Source: [Eubacterium] cellulosolvens LD2006
Lineage (GTDB): Bacteria > Bacillota > Clostridia > Lachnospirales > Lachnospiraceae
Assembly: GCF_000621585.1 (NCBI RefSeq)
Contig: NZ_KK211310.1
Coordinates: 30,019 to 94,018, forward strand
Length of the DNA: 64,000 nt
Direction: 5' to 3'
Part shown: in pieces, positions 16,044 through 25,192 of the stretch
How the letters are laid out: every line of letters begins with the position of its first letter
How positions within the stretch are numbered: position 1 is the first letter of the stretch
Notes under the pieces: generated by a model
Database searches by the model: none
What the model was told of the DNA's origin: nothing
What the model saw: the letters and a program-made list of their open reading frames with translations, nothing else
Translations under genes and position numbers: made by a program

Positions 16044-17390
16044 TCAGCGTTTATTTGACCGTCTCCAGATGTTCATCTTCTCAGCCTCGGCGATCAGCTC
16101 GTCTCGGCACTCCGGATGAGCGATGTTGATCAGAGACTCTGCTCTCTGCCACATGGTAAGTCCCTTGAGATTTACCATACCGAACTCAGTGACGATGTAC
16201 ATGGTGTTTGTACGGGTGTCTGTGGCGATACTTCCCTGCTGAAGGGTCGGTCTGATTCTGCTCTCCAGCTTTCCTGTCTTTTTGTTCATGAAGGTGGAGG
16301 ACAGACAGATGAAGCTCTTTCCTCCGTTGGAGAGATACGCGCCGAGGACGAAGTCCTGCTGTCCGCCGGCACCGGAGATATTCTTGATTCCGGCACTCTC
16401 CGCGTTTACCTGACCGAAGAGATCAATGTCGACCGCATTGTTGATCGAGATGAAGTTGTCGAGGGATGCGATGGTTCTCACATCGTTGACATACTCCACC
16501 GGCGCAGCCATACACTCCGGATTGTTGTCGAGATAGTCGTATAATTTCTTGGTTCCTGCACCGAACGCGTAGGTCTGTCTTCCCTTGTCGATGTTCTTGT
16601 TGCGTCCTGTGATCTTGCCTGCGTTTGCCATGTCGACGAAGGCATCGACATACATCTCTGTATGGATACCGAGATCCTTCAGATCAGACTCCGCGATCAT
16701 CTGGCCGATGGCATTCGGCATACCGCCGATTCCGAGCTGCAGACACGCACCGTTCGGAATCTCCGGAACGACGAGTTTCGCAACTGCCTTGTCGATCTCG
16801 GATGCAGGACCGCCTGCGGGAATCTCATCGATCGCCGGGTTCTCTCCCTCAACGACCATGTCTACCTGATCGATGTGAATATATGCCCCTGTTCCTCCGA
16901 GACATACCGGCATGTTCTTGTTGACCTCGACGATGACAACGTCAGCTTTGTCAACGACTGCCTGCATATGACTGGTACACGGTCCGAAGTTGAAATAACC
17001 GTGAGCATCCATCGGAGATACCTGGCAGATCGCAACATTGAGCGGATCTTTCATATCTCTGTACAGACGCGGAAGCTCGGAATAACGCAGAGGTGTCATG
17101 AAAACGAAACCGTTATTCACATTGTGACGCTCTACCGGATTCATGTGCCAGCTGTTCCATGTGAAGTGCTCCGCCGGATTCTCGATCTTGAAGATCTCCG
17201 GCTCATGGCAGAGGATTCCGCCTCTGATCTTTACGTCGTGAAGTTCCGGCATTCTCTTGGCGAGAGCTTTATCTACAGCTACGTTCGTTCCTACGCACCA
17301 GCCGTAGTCTACCCAGTCTCCGCTTTTGATGACGGAAGCTGCTTTCTCTGCGCTTACGAGTTTTTCATTGTATTTCTGTGAATAGTCCAT
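16044..17390 (-). CDS. but: Butyryl-CoA:acetate CoA-transferase
   Basis: This 448-residue CoA-transferase of the acetyl-CoA hydrolase/4-hydroxybutyrate CoA-transferase family would move CoA from butyryl-CoA to acetate, releasing butyrate. The N-terminus [15 protein letters not shown] segment, [24 protein letters not shown] and the active-site Glu in EMYVDAFVD (near residue 243) are present. From remembered gut butyrate-producer sequences the C-terminus IWRRSNKR is typical of But. CAGGAGG precedes the ATG, and the gene has its own promoter plus a 23-bp palindrome in the leader. It sits directly upstream of thl on the same strand. A related substrate such as 4-hydroxybutyrate cannot be excluded by sequence alone. 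Confidence 0.9.
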   Translation of the reverse strand: MDYSQKYNEKLVSAEKAASVIKSGDWVDYGWCVGTNVAVDKALAKRMPELHDVKIRGGILCHEPEIFKIENPAEHFTWNSWHMNPVERHNVNNGFVFMTPLRYSELPRLYRDMKDPLNVAICQVSPMDAHGYFNFGPCTSHMQAVVDKADVVIVEVNKNMPVCLGGTGAYIHIDQVDMVVEGENPAIDEIPAGGPASEIDKAVAKLVVPEIPNGACLQLGIGGMPNAIGQMIAESDLKDLGIHTEMYVDAFVDMANAGKITGRNKNIDKGRQTYAFGAGTKKLYDYLDNNPECMAAPVEYVNDVRTIASLDNFISINNAVDIDLFGQVNAESAGIKNISGAGGQQDFVLGAYLSNGGKSFICLSSTFMNKKTGKLESRIRPTLQQGSIATDTRTNTMYIVTEFGMVNLKGLTMWQRAESLINIAHPECRDELIAEAEKMNIWRRSNKR

Positions 17391-17404
17391 ATTTCCTCCT
17401 GCTG

Positions 17405-17427
17405 ATTATCATTATTTTTATGATAAT
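17405..17427. promoter_or_regulatory. 23-bp palindrome in the but leader
   Basis: ATTATCAT-N7-ATGATAAT, perfect 8-bp arms, lies between the but promoter and its ribosome binding site. It could be a repressor operator just downstream of the transcription start, or an RNA hairpin near the start codon. No regulator gene is adjacent. Confidence 0.65.
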
Positions 17428-17445
17428 TTTTCACAATCTTGTATT

Positions 17446-17474
17446 ATTGTATAACAATCCCGCGGGCTTGTAAA
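17446..17474 (-). promoter_or_regulatory. Promoter of but
   Basis: On the minus strand, TTTACA (17469-17474), a 17-bp spacer and TACAAT (17446-17451), giving a leader of about 50 nt. Confidence 0.75.
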
Positions 17475-17500
17475 TTTTTTTACACGTTTTTTCCAAAAAC

Positions 17501-17549
17501 AAAGAAGCGACACATCCCCTTTGATTAAGGGTTGATGTATCGCTTCTTT
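17501..17549. terminator. Terminator after queA
   Basis: AAAGAAGCGA-C-ACATC...GATGT-A-TCGCTTCTTT is a long near-perfect stem. On the minus strand it is followed by GTTTTTGG and would end queA transcription before the but promoter. Confidence 0.8.
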
Positions 17550-17654
17550 CATATCTGTAAGAATTATCGGTATTTCCGCGCATTCCTTCTGGAAACGACA
17601 CGCAGTTCATTGCCCCGTCTATCGTTTCCGGACAAATACGGGTGATCTGTTTGT

Positions 17655-18689
17655 TTACACGATCATCATTGCGTCGCCAAAGCTGAAGAACCGGTACTGC
17701 TTCTCGACGGCCGTCTCGTAGGCGTGCATCACCTTCTCTTTTCCGGCAAAAGCGGACACGAGCATGATGAGCGTGGACTCCGGCAGATGGAAGTTGGTGA
17801 TCAGTCCGTCCATGATCTTGAAGGTGTAGCCCGGATAGATAAAGATATTCGTCCATGCGCTTCCGGGCTGAAGGATGCCATTCTCGTCTGTGGCCGACTC
17901 CAGGGTACGGCAGCTGGTAGTGCCCACACAGATAACTCTTCCTCCGGCAGCCTTTGTGTCGTTGATGATCTTCGCCTGATCCTCCTCCACGATATAGAGC
18001 TCCGAGTGCATCTTGTGCTGCGTCACGTCCTCCACCTTTACCGGGCGGAAGGTTCCCAGTCCCACATGAAGGGTCACATGGGCGATCTTCACACCTTTGG
18101 CACTGATTTTTTCCAGGAGTTCCTTTGTGAAATGAAGACCTGCTGTAGGCGCTGCCGCGGAGCCGTCATTTTTGGCATAGACCGTATTGTACATCGTTTT
18201 GTCCTGAAGTTTATGTTTGATGTATGGCGGCAGGGGCATCTCTCCCAGGCGATCAAGAATCTCCTCGAAGATTCCCTCATAGCTGAACTGGATGAAACGG
18301 TTACCATCCTCGGTGACATCAATGACCTTTCCTGTCAAAAGCCCCTCCTCACCGAAGACAATTTCTGTGCCGATCTTGCACTTCTTGCCGGGTCTGACCA
18401 GTGTCTCCCAGACGTCGTTCTGTTTTCTGGTCAGAAGCAGAACCTCGATGAGCGCTCCCGTATCTTTTTTTGTTCCGTAAAGTCTGGCAGGGATAACCCT
18501 GGTGTCGTTCAGAACAAGGCAGTCTCCCTCCTGCAGGTGATCGATGACATCTGTAAAAATCTCATCTCTCAGTTCGCCGGTCTCTTTATCCATGTACATC
18601 ATCCTTGACGCACTTCTGTCTTCCAGGGGATCCTGCGCAATCAGCTCCACCGGAAGGTCATAATTGAAATCACTTGTTTTCATCGGCAT
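17655..18689 (-). CDS. queA: S-adenosylmethionine:tRNA ribosyltransferase-isomerase
   Basis: QueA moves the ribosyl group of SAM onto preQ1 in tRNA to make epoxyqueuosine. The 344-residue protein starts [21 protein letters not shown], typical of the family, and contains [22 protein letters not shown], the [10 protein letters not shown] motif and the C-terminal [20 protein letters not shown]. The start chosen has AAAGGAGAA 6 nt upstream; an earlier in-frame ATG would add 41 residues unlike the family. It lies 133 bp after a histidine-phosphatase gene; no other queuosine gene is in view. Confidence 0.95.
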   Translation of the reverse strand: MPMKTSDFNYDLPVELIAQDPLEDRSASRMMYMDKETGELRDEIFTDVIDHLQEGDCLVLNDTRVIPARLYGTKKDTGALIEVLLLTRKQNDVWETLVRPGKKCKIGTEIVFGEEGLLTGKVIDVTEDGNRFIQFSYEGIFEEILDRLGEMPLPPYIKHKLQDKTMYNTVYAKNDGSAAAPTAGLHFTKELLEKISAKGVKIAHVTLHVGLGTFRPVKVEDVTQHKMHSELYIVEEDQAKIINDTKAAGGRVICVGTTSCRTLESATDENGILQPGSAWTNIFIYPGYTFKIMDGLITNFHLPESTLIMLVSAFAGKEKVMHAYETAVEKQYRFFSFGDAMMIV

Positions 18690-18822
18690 GATGCATTCTC
18701 CTTTTACGATCTGCACAACTCGATCTATGTCCTTTCGTGCCGGGACAGCCTGCGAACAAAGGGTACCGCGGACGAAATCTCCTCTGCCGCTTTTCCTCTG
18801 TTCACTGCTCATCCCGCACAGC

Positions 18823-19467
18823 TTACTTTTTCACATAGAAGGAATGATAATATTTCTCCGGATAATATACCTGATCGTCAAGAACCAGTGTCGCAACGCC
18901 GTCCTTGACCTCAACCATGCTGACGGCGCAGTTCATAGGAACGCCGCCGTGCCAGAAATCCTGTTTGTCCTCATAGACGCTGTTCAGGATTCCGCGAATC
19001 GCGCAGCCGTGGGTGGCAACCAGGATCGTCTTGTCCTGAAGATCCGGTCTTGCGATGATGTCCCGGTAAAAATCGCCGGTGCGGGCGAGTACCTGGGCGA
19101 TCGACTCTCCTCCCTCCGGCGGCATATAGTTGAGGGGATCTTTGTGGAAGCTGCGGTAGACGTCTTCCGGTATCTCCATATTTCCGGGCGCACAGCTCTT
19201 TCCCTCCCAGACGCCAAAGCAGATTTCCTGAATTCTGTCGTCCTCGATGATGGGAATCTGTCTGTCACCTAGCATGATCTCGGCGGTATGTCTTGCCCGA
19301 ATCAGCGGGCTGGTGAAGCAGATATCGAAGTCGACATCCGCTAAGGCTTCCGCCGTCATCTGAGCGAGAAGTACTCCCTCTTCATCCAGATCGCTGCCGG
19401 TCTGTCCCTGCAGCCTTCTATCTTTATTCCAAATCGTCTCTCCGTGTCGGATCGCGTAAATTTTCAT
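18823..19467 (-). CDS. Histidine phosphatase family protein
   Basis: The 214-residue cytoplasmic protein is of the phosphoglycerate mutase/CobC-like branch. It shows the nucleophile motif [20 protein letters not shown], the acid/base region [12 protein letters not shown], and the second His in [11 protein letters not shown]. The start at [10 protein letters not shown] has CAGGAGATG upstream; an ATG seven codons earlier has no such site. Substrates in this family vary widely, and the neighbours (queA, Fic) do not reveal one. Confidence 0.9.
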   Translation of the reverse strand: MKIYAIRHGETIWNKDRRLQGQTGSDLDEEGVLLAQMTAEALADVDFDICFTSPLIRARHTAEIMLGDRQIPIIEDDRIQEICFGVWEGKSCAPGNMEIPEDVYRSFHKDPLNYMPPEGGESIAQVLARTGDFYRDIIARPDLQDKTILVATHGCAIRGILNSVYEDKQDFWHGGVPMNCAVSMVEVKDGVATLVLDDQVYYPEKYYHSFYVKK

Positions 19468-19653
19468 AGTCATCTCCTGTACCCGCAACTTCTACAATAA
19501 TCCATTTCGATTATCCGATTTTAGATTTCGTATATATACAGATAAAAATCAAATAGTGCAACAGACCATAGAATAACACCTTTTTTCGTTTTATTCAAAT
19601 ACATCATTACAAATTCTGTACATGATAACGGACGGCGCAGACAGAGGCGCCTG

Positions 19654-20565
19654 TTAATATTGTATTTCCAGCATATCCATAAGTCTTTTGAATGTATCCT
19701 GCCCGTCCAGGCAGGTATCAGTAAGCCAGCCTCTTTCATTTGTCCATTCAGCGAGACCTCTGTAATAGTAATTCTTTTTCGAATCTTCAATGATAAAAGG
19801 AATCGCACCATGTCGCAGGCACTCCTTTAATGCTACAAGGCGTCCAACTCTGCCGTTTCCATCCTGAAACGGATGTATATACTCAAACTCGGCATGCAAA
19901 GCTATGATATCCTCTACTGTGACATTTGCGTTAGCGTTGTATTCCTTAAGTAACGCCATCATGTGCATATGAACATCCGATGGTTTCGATGTTTTGTGGC
20001 CTCCTACCATATTCGCACGCTTTTTATAATCCCCAACTGCAAACCATCCCAGCGTTGAATCCTTCGTATCATGCTTCAGGATATAATGCAGATGCTTGAT
20101 AATATCCTCTGTCAGTTCATTCTCAGCATGATCTATTACATAATCGATTGCCCGAAAATGATGTACCGTTTCCAACACATCATCTACAGGGATGCCGTCA
20201 CCCACATCAAGGGTATTGGTCTCAAAAATCAGCCTCGTCTGATACTCAGACAGCCTACTTCCCTCAATATGGTTGGAATTATATGTCATCCTGACCTGCA
20301 GCTCGTGGTATAGTCCTCCCGATAGTCTCATTTCTTTTTCTTCTCTGAGTAATTGTAATATCTTATTTCCAGATACTTCCTTCATCAGAAGCTTCGCATC
20401 CATACCAAGATAATCTGCAATCTTTTGCAAACTCCGATGTGAAAGTTTTTCGCCTTTTCCTATCTTTGCTATGGTTCTGGTAGAAAGTCCAAGTTGCACA
20501 GAAAGCTCGGTCTTTCCAATTCCCCTATCTTTAAGAGCTTTTTCAAGAATCTCATACGAAATCAC
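19654..20565 (-). CDS. HTH-Fic protein (putative AMP-transferase) with built-in inhibitory motif
   Basis: The 303-residue protein begins with an XRE-type helix-turn-helix (residues 1-60, KTELSVQLGLSTRTIAKIGKG) followed by a Fic domain. The active-site motif HPFQDGNGRVGR lies at 231-242. SNHIEG at 97-102 matches the (S/T)xxxE(G/N) inhibitory helix of class II Fic proteins, in which the Glu blocks productive ATP binding. Fic enzymes usually adenylylate hydroxyl side chains of target proteins. Translation starts at GTG behind GGAGGTGA; an upstream ATG would add residues unlike a domain. The gene is AT-richer than its neighbours and stands alone, with no toxin/antitoxin partner visible. Confidence 0.9.
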   Translation of the reverse strand: MISYEILEKALKDRGIGKTELSVQLGLSTRTIAKIGKGEKLSHRSLQKIADYLGMDAKLLMKEVSGNKILQLLREEKEMRLSGGLYHELQVRMTYNSNHIEGSRLSEYQTRLIFETNTLDVGDGIPVDDVLETVHHFRAIDYVIDHAENELTEDIIKHLHYILKHDTKDSTLGWFAVGDYKKRANMVGGHKTSKPSDVHMHMMALLKEYNANANVTVEDIIALHAEFEYIHPFQDGNGRVGRLVALKECLRHGAIPFIIEDSKKNYYYRGLAEWTNERGWLTDTCLDGQDTFKRLMDMLEIQY

Positions 20566-20668
20566 ATTCTCACCTCCGTCTGGATCTTTACTTATTATGG
20601 CAGAACAAAGGGATAATGTAAAGATTAGCACAAAACAGCGTCATAAAAGTAAAGATGAAGGACGAGAG

Positions 20669-20769
20669 GCGCAAGCAGAATCGCGTTAGCGATCTTCGTA
20701 TCCGCGAGCTGCGCATCCCGCGGATCGTTTTGTGTTATAAAAATTCCGGAGGAATCTATAACACAAAAA
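20669..20769 (+). repeat. Structured intergenic repeat, family B, 5'-truncated copy
   Basis: It contains the core AGAATCGCGTTAGCGATCTT hairpin, GCGAGCTGCGCATCCCGCGGA, and the tail TTTTGTGTTATA...TATAACACAAAA that closes a long hairpin around a central TCCGGAGGA. The core matches the tandem copies at 44621-45115 and the copy at 47701-47893; the tail recurs at 38541 and 54668. It lies between pheT and the fic gene. Confidence 0.82.
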
Positions 20770-20807
20770 GCACCGCGTTACCAATATTTCTATCAGTAAC
20801 GAGGTGC
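20765..20807 (-). terminator. Terminator of pheST
   Basis: On the minus strand, GCACCTCGTTAC pairs with GTAACGCGGTGC (one mismatch) around a 14-nt loop and is followed by TTTTTGTG. It lies 100 bp past the pheT stop. Confidence 0.85.
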
Positions 20808-20906
20808 CTATCTTACACATTCCCGGAGCTACTCCAAGGAGTTTTTGTCTATTCACTTTACACAAGCCGCTCTATAACGTAGCCGCTTACGCGTGTCAGG
20901 GAAAAA

Positions 20907-23333
20907 TCACTGTCTCAGATCAATTCCAAGGTCTCCAAGACCGTTGAGGATTTTCTTCATGGCAGCTGTGATATCGCCCTCTTCGAGTGTCTTCTCTTTG
21001 GAGCGGAAGGACAGGGAGTATGCCATGGATTTGAATCCGGCTTCAACCTGCTCGCCCTCGTAGATATCGAAGAGTTTCAGGCTCTCAAGGATCTTGCCGC
21101 CTCTCTGACGGATGACTTTCTCGATGGCAGCTGCCTCGAGCTCCTTCGGGATCAGCATGGAGAGGTCTCGTGTCACTGCCGGGAATTTCGCAATTCCGGT
21201 AAACTTGTGATCGAAGGATACGAACGGAAGGATCTCCGGGAGATCGAGAACCGCTACATATACGCGGTCGCCGATGCCGTAGTTCTTCTGTACGAGCGGG
21301 TGAACCTCACCGAGGTAACCGATCACTTTGCCCTCGTATGTTACGAGTGCCTGACGTCCCGGATGCAGGAAGGATTTTCCGGCTTTCGAATTGTACTCGA
21401 TCACCTCATGCATACCGAGCTGTGTGAGGAATTCCTCCACAACGCCCTTCATCGTGTAGAAATCTCCGTCTCCGTAGAAACCGAGCGTGAACTGCATTCT
21501 CTCATCCGGAAGCTCTATTACCGGAAGCTGTTTCGGAATGTATATATTTCCAAGCTCGTAGAGACGAACATTTTTGTTTCGTCTGTTGTAGTTTGTAGAA
21601 AGCGAGTTGAGCATTCCGTTCAGAGAAAGTGTTCTCATGATGGAAAAATCCTCTCCAAGCGGATTGGAGATCTCGATGGCCTTTCTTGCCGGATCATCTG
21701 CCGGAACCAGAAGCTTATCGAAGACTTTCGGACTCTCGAAGGAATAGCACATACCCTGGGAGAAACCACAGTACTCAGCGACGTCTCTTGCCTTGCCCTC
21801 GACGATGTTCTTGAAGGAAAGTTTTCCGGCTGTTGCCTCTCCGCGAGGAAGGGTTGTCGGAATGTTGTCGTATCCATAGAAACGCGCAACCTCCTCGGCC
21901 ACGTCGCAGTTTCTGTGAATATCCTGACGGAAAGTAGGAGCAACGATCTCTCCTGTTGCCTCGTCGAGCTTCAGCTCTACTGCCTCAAGGTATTTGAGCT
22001 GATCTTCTCTGCTGATATTTGTACCGAGCATTGCGTTAATCTTCTCCGGCTCGAACTTCACTCTGGAAGGCTCTCTCTTAACCGGATAGACATCGACTGC
22101 ACCGCCGACAACTTCACCTGCGCCGAACTCCTCGATGAGCTGGCAAGCACGGTTGATCGCGTCCAAGGCTGTATTCGGATCAAGACCCTTGTCGAACTTT
22201 CTGGAAGCATCTGTCTGGTTTCCGATCTTCTTTGCGGAGAGACGGATGTTTGTTCCGTCGAAGCAGGCTGCCTCGAAGAGGATTGTCTTTACATTGTCTG
22301 TGATCATGGAGTTCTCACCGCCCATGATTCCGGCAAGGCCGACTGCCTTCTCAGCGTCACGGATGGTCAGGATGCTGTTGTCGAGTACATGCTCTTTGCC
22401 GTCCAGCGTCACGAATTTCTCGCCCTCATCGGCTCTTCTTACGATGATCTGATTTCCGGCGATAGTGTCCAGATCAAAGGCGTGCATCGGCTGGCCGAAC
22501 TCTTCCATTACGTAGTTTGTGATATCGACAACATTGTTGATCGGACGGATTCCGTTGGAAGCGAGACATCTCTGCATCCACTTCGGTGACGGAGCAAGCT
22601 TGATGTTCTTTACCACTCTGGCCACGTATCTCGGGCAGAGCTCCGGATCCTGCACGTCTACTTTCACATAGTCGTTGACATCCTCACCGTTTCCTGTCTC
22701 TTTGATCACCGGCGGGATGAATTTTTTGCGGAAAGTTGCCGCAGCCTCACGGGCAATACCGATGACGCTGTAGCAGTCTACACGGTTGGATGTGATCTCA
22801 TATTCGAAGTTGATGTCATGAAGTCCGAGAGCTTCGATCGCGTCATCACCCGGCTTCACGCCGTCTTCCTCAGAGAACTCATAGAGACCGTTCTCCGGGG
22901 CCTCCGGATAGAACTCTCTTGTGCTTCCGAGCTCCTCAATGGAGCACATCATACCGTGGGAAGGAACGCCGCGAAGGTTTCCGTCTTTGATCTCAATTCC
23001 GTCCTCCGGCATAGCGCTTCCGTCATGTCCGCCGGCTACTTTTCCGCCCGGAAGAACGACCGGGGTGAGCATGCCAACGCGAACGTTCGGAGCTCCTGTG
23101 ACGATCTGTGTCGTCTCGCTGCCGATATTTACCTGGCAGATCATCAGATGATCCGCGTCCGGATGTTTCTCCATGGACTCGATCTTACCGACTACGATGT
23201 CCTTGAGGTTCTTGTCCAGAATGTCATATGTCTCGCATTTTGTTCCGGAGAGTGTCATACCGTCGAAGTATTCCTGCGCACTCACGTCGAGATCCGGAAC
23301 ATACATTTTTAACCATGAATAGGATGTATTCAT
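20907..23333 (-). CDS. pheT: Phenylalanine--tRNA ligase beta subunit
   Basis: PheT is the large subunit of the (alpha-beta)2 enzyme that charges tRNA-Phe and hydrolyses mischarged Tyr-tRNA. The 808-residue protein shows, in order, the EMAP/OB-type tRNA-binding domain (VGKIESMEKHPDADHLMICQVNIG), B3/B4 editing region (ARYVARVVKNI), B5 domain, the catalytic-like core, and the C-terminal FDX-ACB domain (KFPAVTRDLSMLIPKELEAAAIEKVI). It starts 47 bp after pheS, behind GAGGATAAG, and shares its T-box-controlled transcript. Confidence 0.97.
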   Translation of the reverse strand: MNTSYSWLKMYVPDLDVSAQEYFDGMTLSGTKCETYDILDKNLKDIVVGKIESMEKHPDADHLMICQVNIGSETTQIVTGAPNVRVGMLTPVVLPGGKVAGGHDGSAMPEDGIEIKDGNLRGVPSHGMMCSIEELGSTREFYPEAPENGLYEFSEEDGVKPGDDAIEALGLHDINFEYEITSNRVDCYSVIGIAREAAATFRKKFIPPVIKETGNGEDVNDYVKVDVQDPELCPRYVARVVKNIKLAPSPKWMQRCLASNGIRPINNVVDITNYVMEEFGQPMHAFDLDTIAGNQIIVRRADEGEKFVTLDGKEHVLDNSILTIRDAEKAVGLAGIMGGENSMITDNVKTILFEAACFDGTNIRLSAKKIGNQTDASRKFDKGLDPNTALDAINRACQLIEEFGAGEVVGGAVDVYPVKREPSRVKFEPEKINAMLGTNISREDQLKYLEAVELKLDEATGEIVAPTFRQDIHRNCDVAEEVARFYGYDNIPTTLPRGEATAGKLSFKNIVEGKARDVAEYCGFSQGMCYSFESPKVFDKLLVPADDPARKAIEISNPLGEDFSIMRTLSLNGMLNSLSTNYNRRNKNVRLYELGNIYIPKQLPVIELPDERMQFTLGFYGDGDFYTMKGVVEEFLTQLGMHEVIEYNSKAGKSFLHPGRQALVTYEGKVIGYLGEVHPLVQKNYGIGDRVYVAVLDLPEILPFVSFDHKFTGIAKFPAVTRDLSMLIPKELEAAAIEKVIRQRGGKILESLKLFDIYEGEQVEAGFKSMAYSLSFRSKEKTLEEGDITAAMKKILNGLGDLGIDLRQ

Positions 23334-23380
23334 TTTCTTATCCTCGTTTCCTTTCTTATCTCATCAAAACCGTCAGCGGA

Positions 23381-24412
23381 TCAGAACTGCTTCAGGAATC
23401 TTTCGTCGTTTTCATAGAGCAGACGCATGTCATCGATCTCGTATTTCAGAAGGGCAATTCGCTCAAGACCTACACCGAAAGCGAAGCCGTTGTACTCTTC
23501 CGGATCGATGCCGCACATCTCGAGAACGTGGGGATGAACCATACCGCAGCCGAGGATCTCGATCCAGCCCTCGCCCTTACAGAAGCGGCAACCTTTTCCG
23601 CCACACTTGAAGCAGCTGACATCCATCTCGGCACTCGGCTCTGTGAACGGGAAGTGATGCGGACGGAATTTCGTCTTTGTCTCTTCACCGAAAATCTCTT
23701 TCGCGAACATCTCCAGCGTACCTTTGAGATCCGCGAAGGTGATGTTTTTGTCAATTACAAGTCCCTCTACCTGGTGGAAGGACGGAGAATGTGTGGCGTC
23801 CACTTCATCGGAACGGAATACGCGTCCAGGAGAAATCATACGGATCGGCAGATTGCCCTCTTCCATTCTTCTGGCCTGTACCGGGGAAGTCTGGGTACGA
23901 AGGACGATGTCCTTGTTGATGTAGAAGGTATCCTGCTCATCCTTCGCAGGATGGTTCGGCGGAATGTTGAGTTTTGTGAAGTTGTACTCATCCCACTCAA
24001 CTTCCGGTCCCTCGATTACTTCATAGCCCATACCTACGAAGATTCTCTCCAACTCTTCCAGAGCGATGGTATTCGGATGTCTGTGGCCGATCACGTTCTT
24101 CTTTGCAGGAAGAGTGACGTCGATGGTCTCTGCAGCCATCTTCAGTTCCATCTGCTGCATCTCGATCTTTTGTTTTGCCGCCTCCAGCTTCTCTGTGATC
24201 TGGTCTCTCGCCTCATTGACGAGCTGTCCTACCTTCGGACGATCTTCCGGAGCCACATCCTTCATGCTCTTCATCAGCTCTTTCAGTTCACCTTTTTTTC
24301 CAAGGACATTGACACGGATCTCATTTAAAGCATCCGGTGTCGATACGGTCTCGAGGCTGCTCAATGCTTTTGAGACAATGCCTTCGAGTTTTTCTTTGAT
24401 ACTATCGCTCAT
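23381..24412 (-). CDS. pheS: Phenylalanine--tRNA ligase alpha subunit
   Basis: PheS is the catalytic subunit that activates phenylalanine. The 343-residue class II synthetase has an N-terminal coiled coil (residues about 1-90), motif 1 around GYEVIEGPEVEWDEYNF, motif 2 (FRSDEVDATHSPSFHQVEGL) and motif 3 (NGFAFGVGLERIALLKYEIDD). AGGAGAACAG precedes the ATG. A zinc-type cluster CFKCGGKGCRFC lies between motifs 2 and 3, as in other Firmicutes PheS. Expression should be governed by the T-box leader upstream, with a family A repeat separating the T-box terminator from the start codon. Confidence 0.97.
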   Translation of the reverse strand: MSDSIKEKLEGIVSKALSSLETVSTPDALNEIRVNVLGKKGELKELMKSMKDVAPEDRPKVGQLVNEARDQITEKLEAAKQKIEMQQMELKMAAETIDVTLPAKKNVIGHRHPNTIALEELERIFVGMGYEVIEGPEVEWDEYNFTKLNIPPNHPAKDEQDTFYINKDIVLRTQTSPVQARRMEEGNLPIRMISPGRVFRSDEVDATHSPSFHQVEGLVIDKNITFADLKGTLEMFAKEIFGEETKTKFRPHHFPFTEPSAEMDVSCFKCGGKGCRFCKGEGWIEILGCGMVHPHVLEMCGIDPEEYNGFAFGVGLERIALLKYEIDDMRLLYENDERFLKQF

Positions 24413-24487
24413 TTCTGTTCTCCTTTTAAAGTGTTAAATAGAATGTCAGCAGCGGCATTCGGAAGCAGAGACGTTACAAACGAATAT

Positions 24488-24704
24488 GCGTCAGAAACCA
24501 GAGCACACACGCTCACACGTCGCGAAGTTTGTCAGCGCTCCGCCGCCTATTGCAGGTGCTCCTCGCAAACTCAATCGCTTTGTTTCATGTCCTTCGGACA
24601 TAAGTCCAAAGCGATTTCAAACATGCTCGTCGCACCAGCGCTATGCTCGCGCTGACTTCCTTCGCTTCCTATCGTTCGCGCTGTGTGACTCTGTCCTCTG
24701 ACGC
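24488..24704 (+). repeat. Structured intergenic repeat, family A, copy 3, inside the pheST leader
   Basis: This 217-bp copy is the same length as copy 1. The terminal inverted repeats are GCGTCAGAAACCAGAGCACAC and, from the other end, GCGTCAGAGGACAGAGTCACAC. The central hairpin is AATCGCTTTG/CAAAGCGATT with an inner GTCC-TTC-GGAC; relative to copy 1 both stems carry paired changes that keep them complementary. The element lies downstream of the T-box terminator, within the transcribed leader of pheS. Confidence 0.87.
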
Positions 24705-24788
24705 GGGCTACGTGCGATGCGAAATTTCTAGGAATCTCAATACACACATTCCTAGTTTTCGCCTTTAGATTCGCCAAAGTTGCCGCAC

Positions 24789-25045
24789 AAAAAAACGCCC
24801 CTGTCGAAACGACAGGGACGAGTTATCATCGCGGTACCACCCTGATTCCCGCGCGAACAATCGGATCACCTGCCGATTTTCCCACGGACTCTCATTGCTG
24901 CTGTAACGTGCAGACACGTTTTCTCCTACTGTGAAGGTTCAGAGAAAAAGCTCCGACGCGAACCTCTGGATATGTCTGAACCCGGGAAAACTTTCAGCCA
25001 GTGATTCTCCCTCTCTTGTGGAAAACAGATCCATACTAACGTCTT
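24789..25045 (-). promoter_or_regulatory. T-box riboswitch of pheST
   Basis: Read on the minus strand, the T-box sequence AGGGTGGTACCGCG lies at 24830-24843. It is followed by the terminator CGTCCCTGTC-GTTTC-GACAGGGGCG and seven T (24789-24820). Upstream is a stem I region with AGAGAGGGA and GCTGAAAG, and a TTC triplet in ACCTTCACAGTAGG that fits a Phe (UUC) specifier. Uncharged tRNA-Phe would pair with UGG-containing T-box bases and specifier to favour antitermination. The 5' limit is approximate. Confidence 0.93.
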
Positions 25046-25192
25046 CAAAGCATTTCTTCTTTTTCAATTGTAAATACATGCCGATTATCCTTTACTTTTT
25101 TTGAACAACCACATCATGCATTAACGGGTTACATTTTAGCTTTAATTCTCTAAAGTGTCAAGATGAAACCCGGGATTTGTTCTGCAGGTGCG

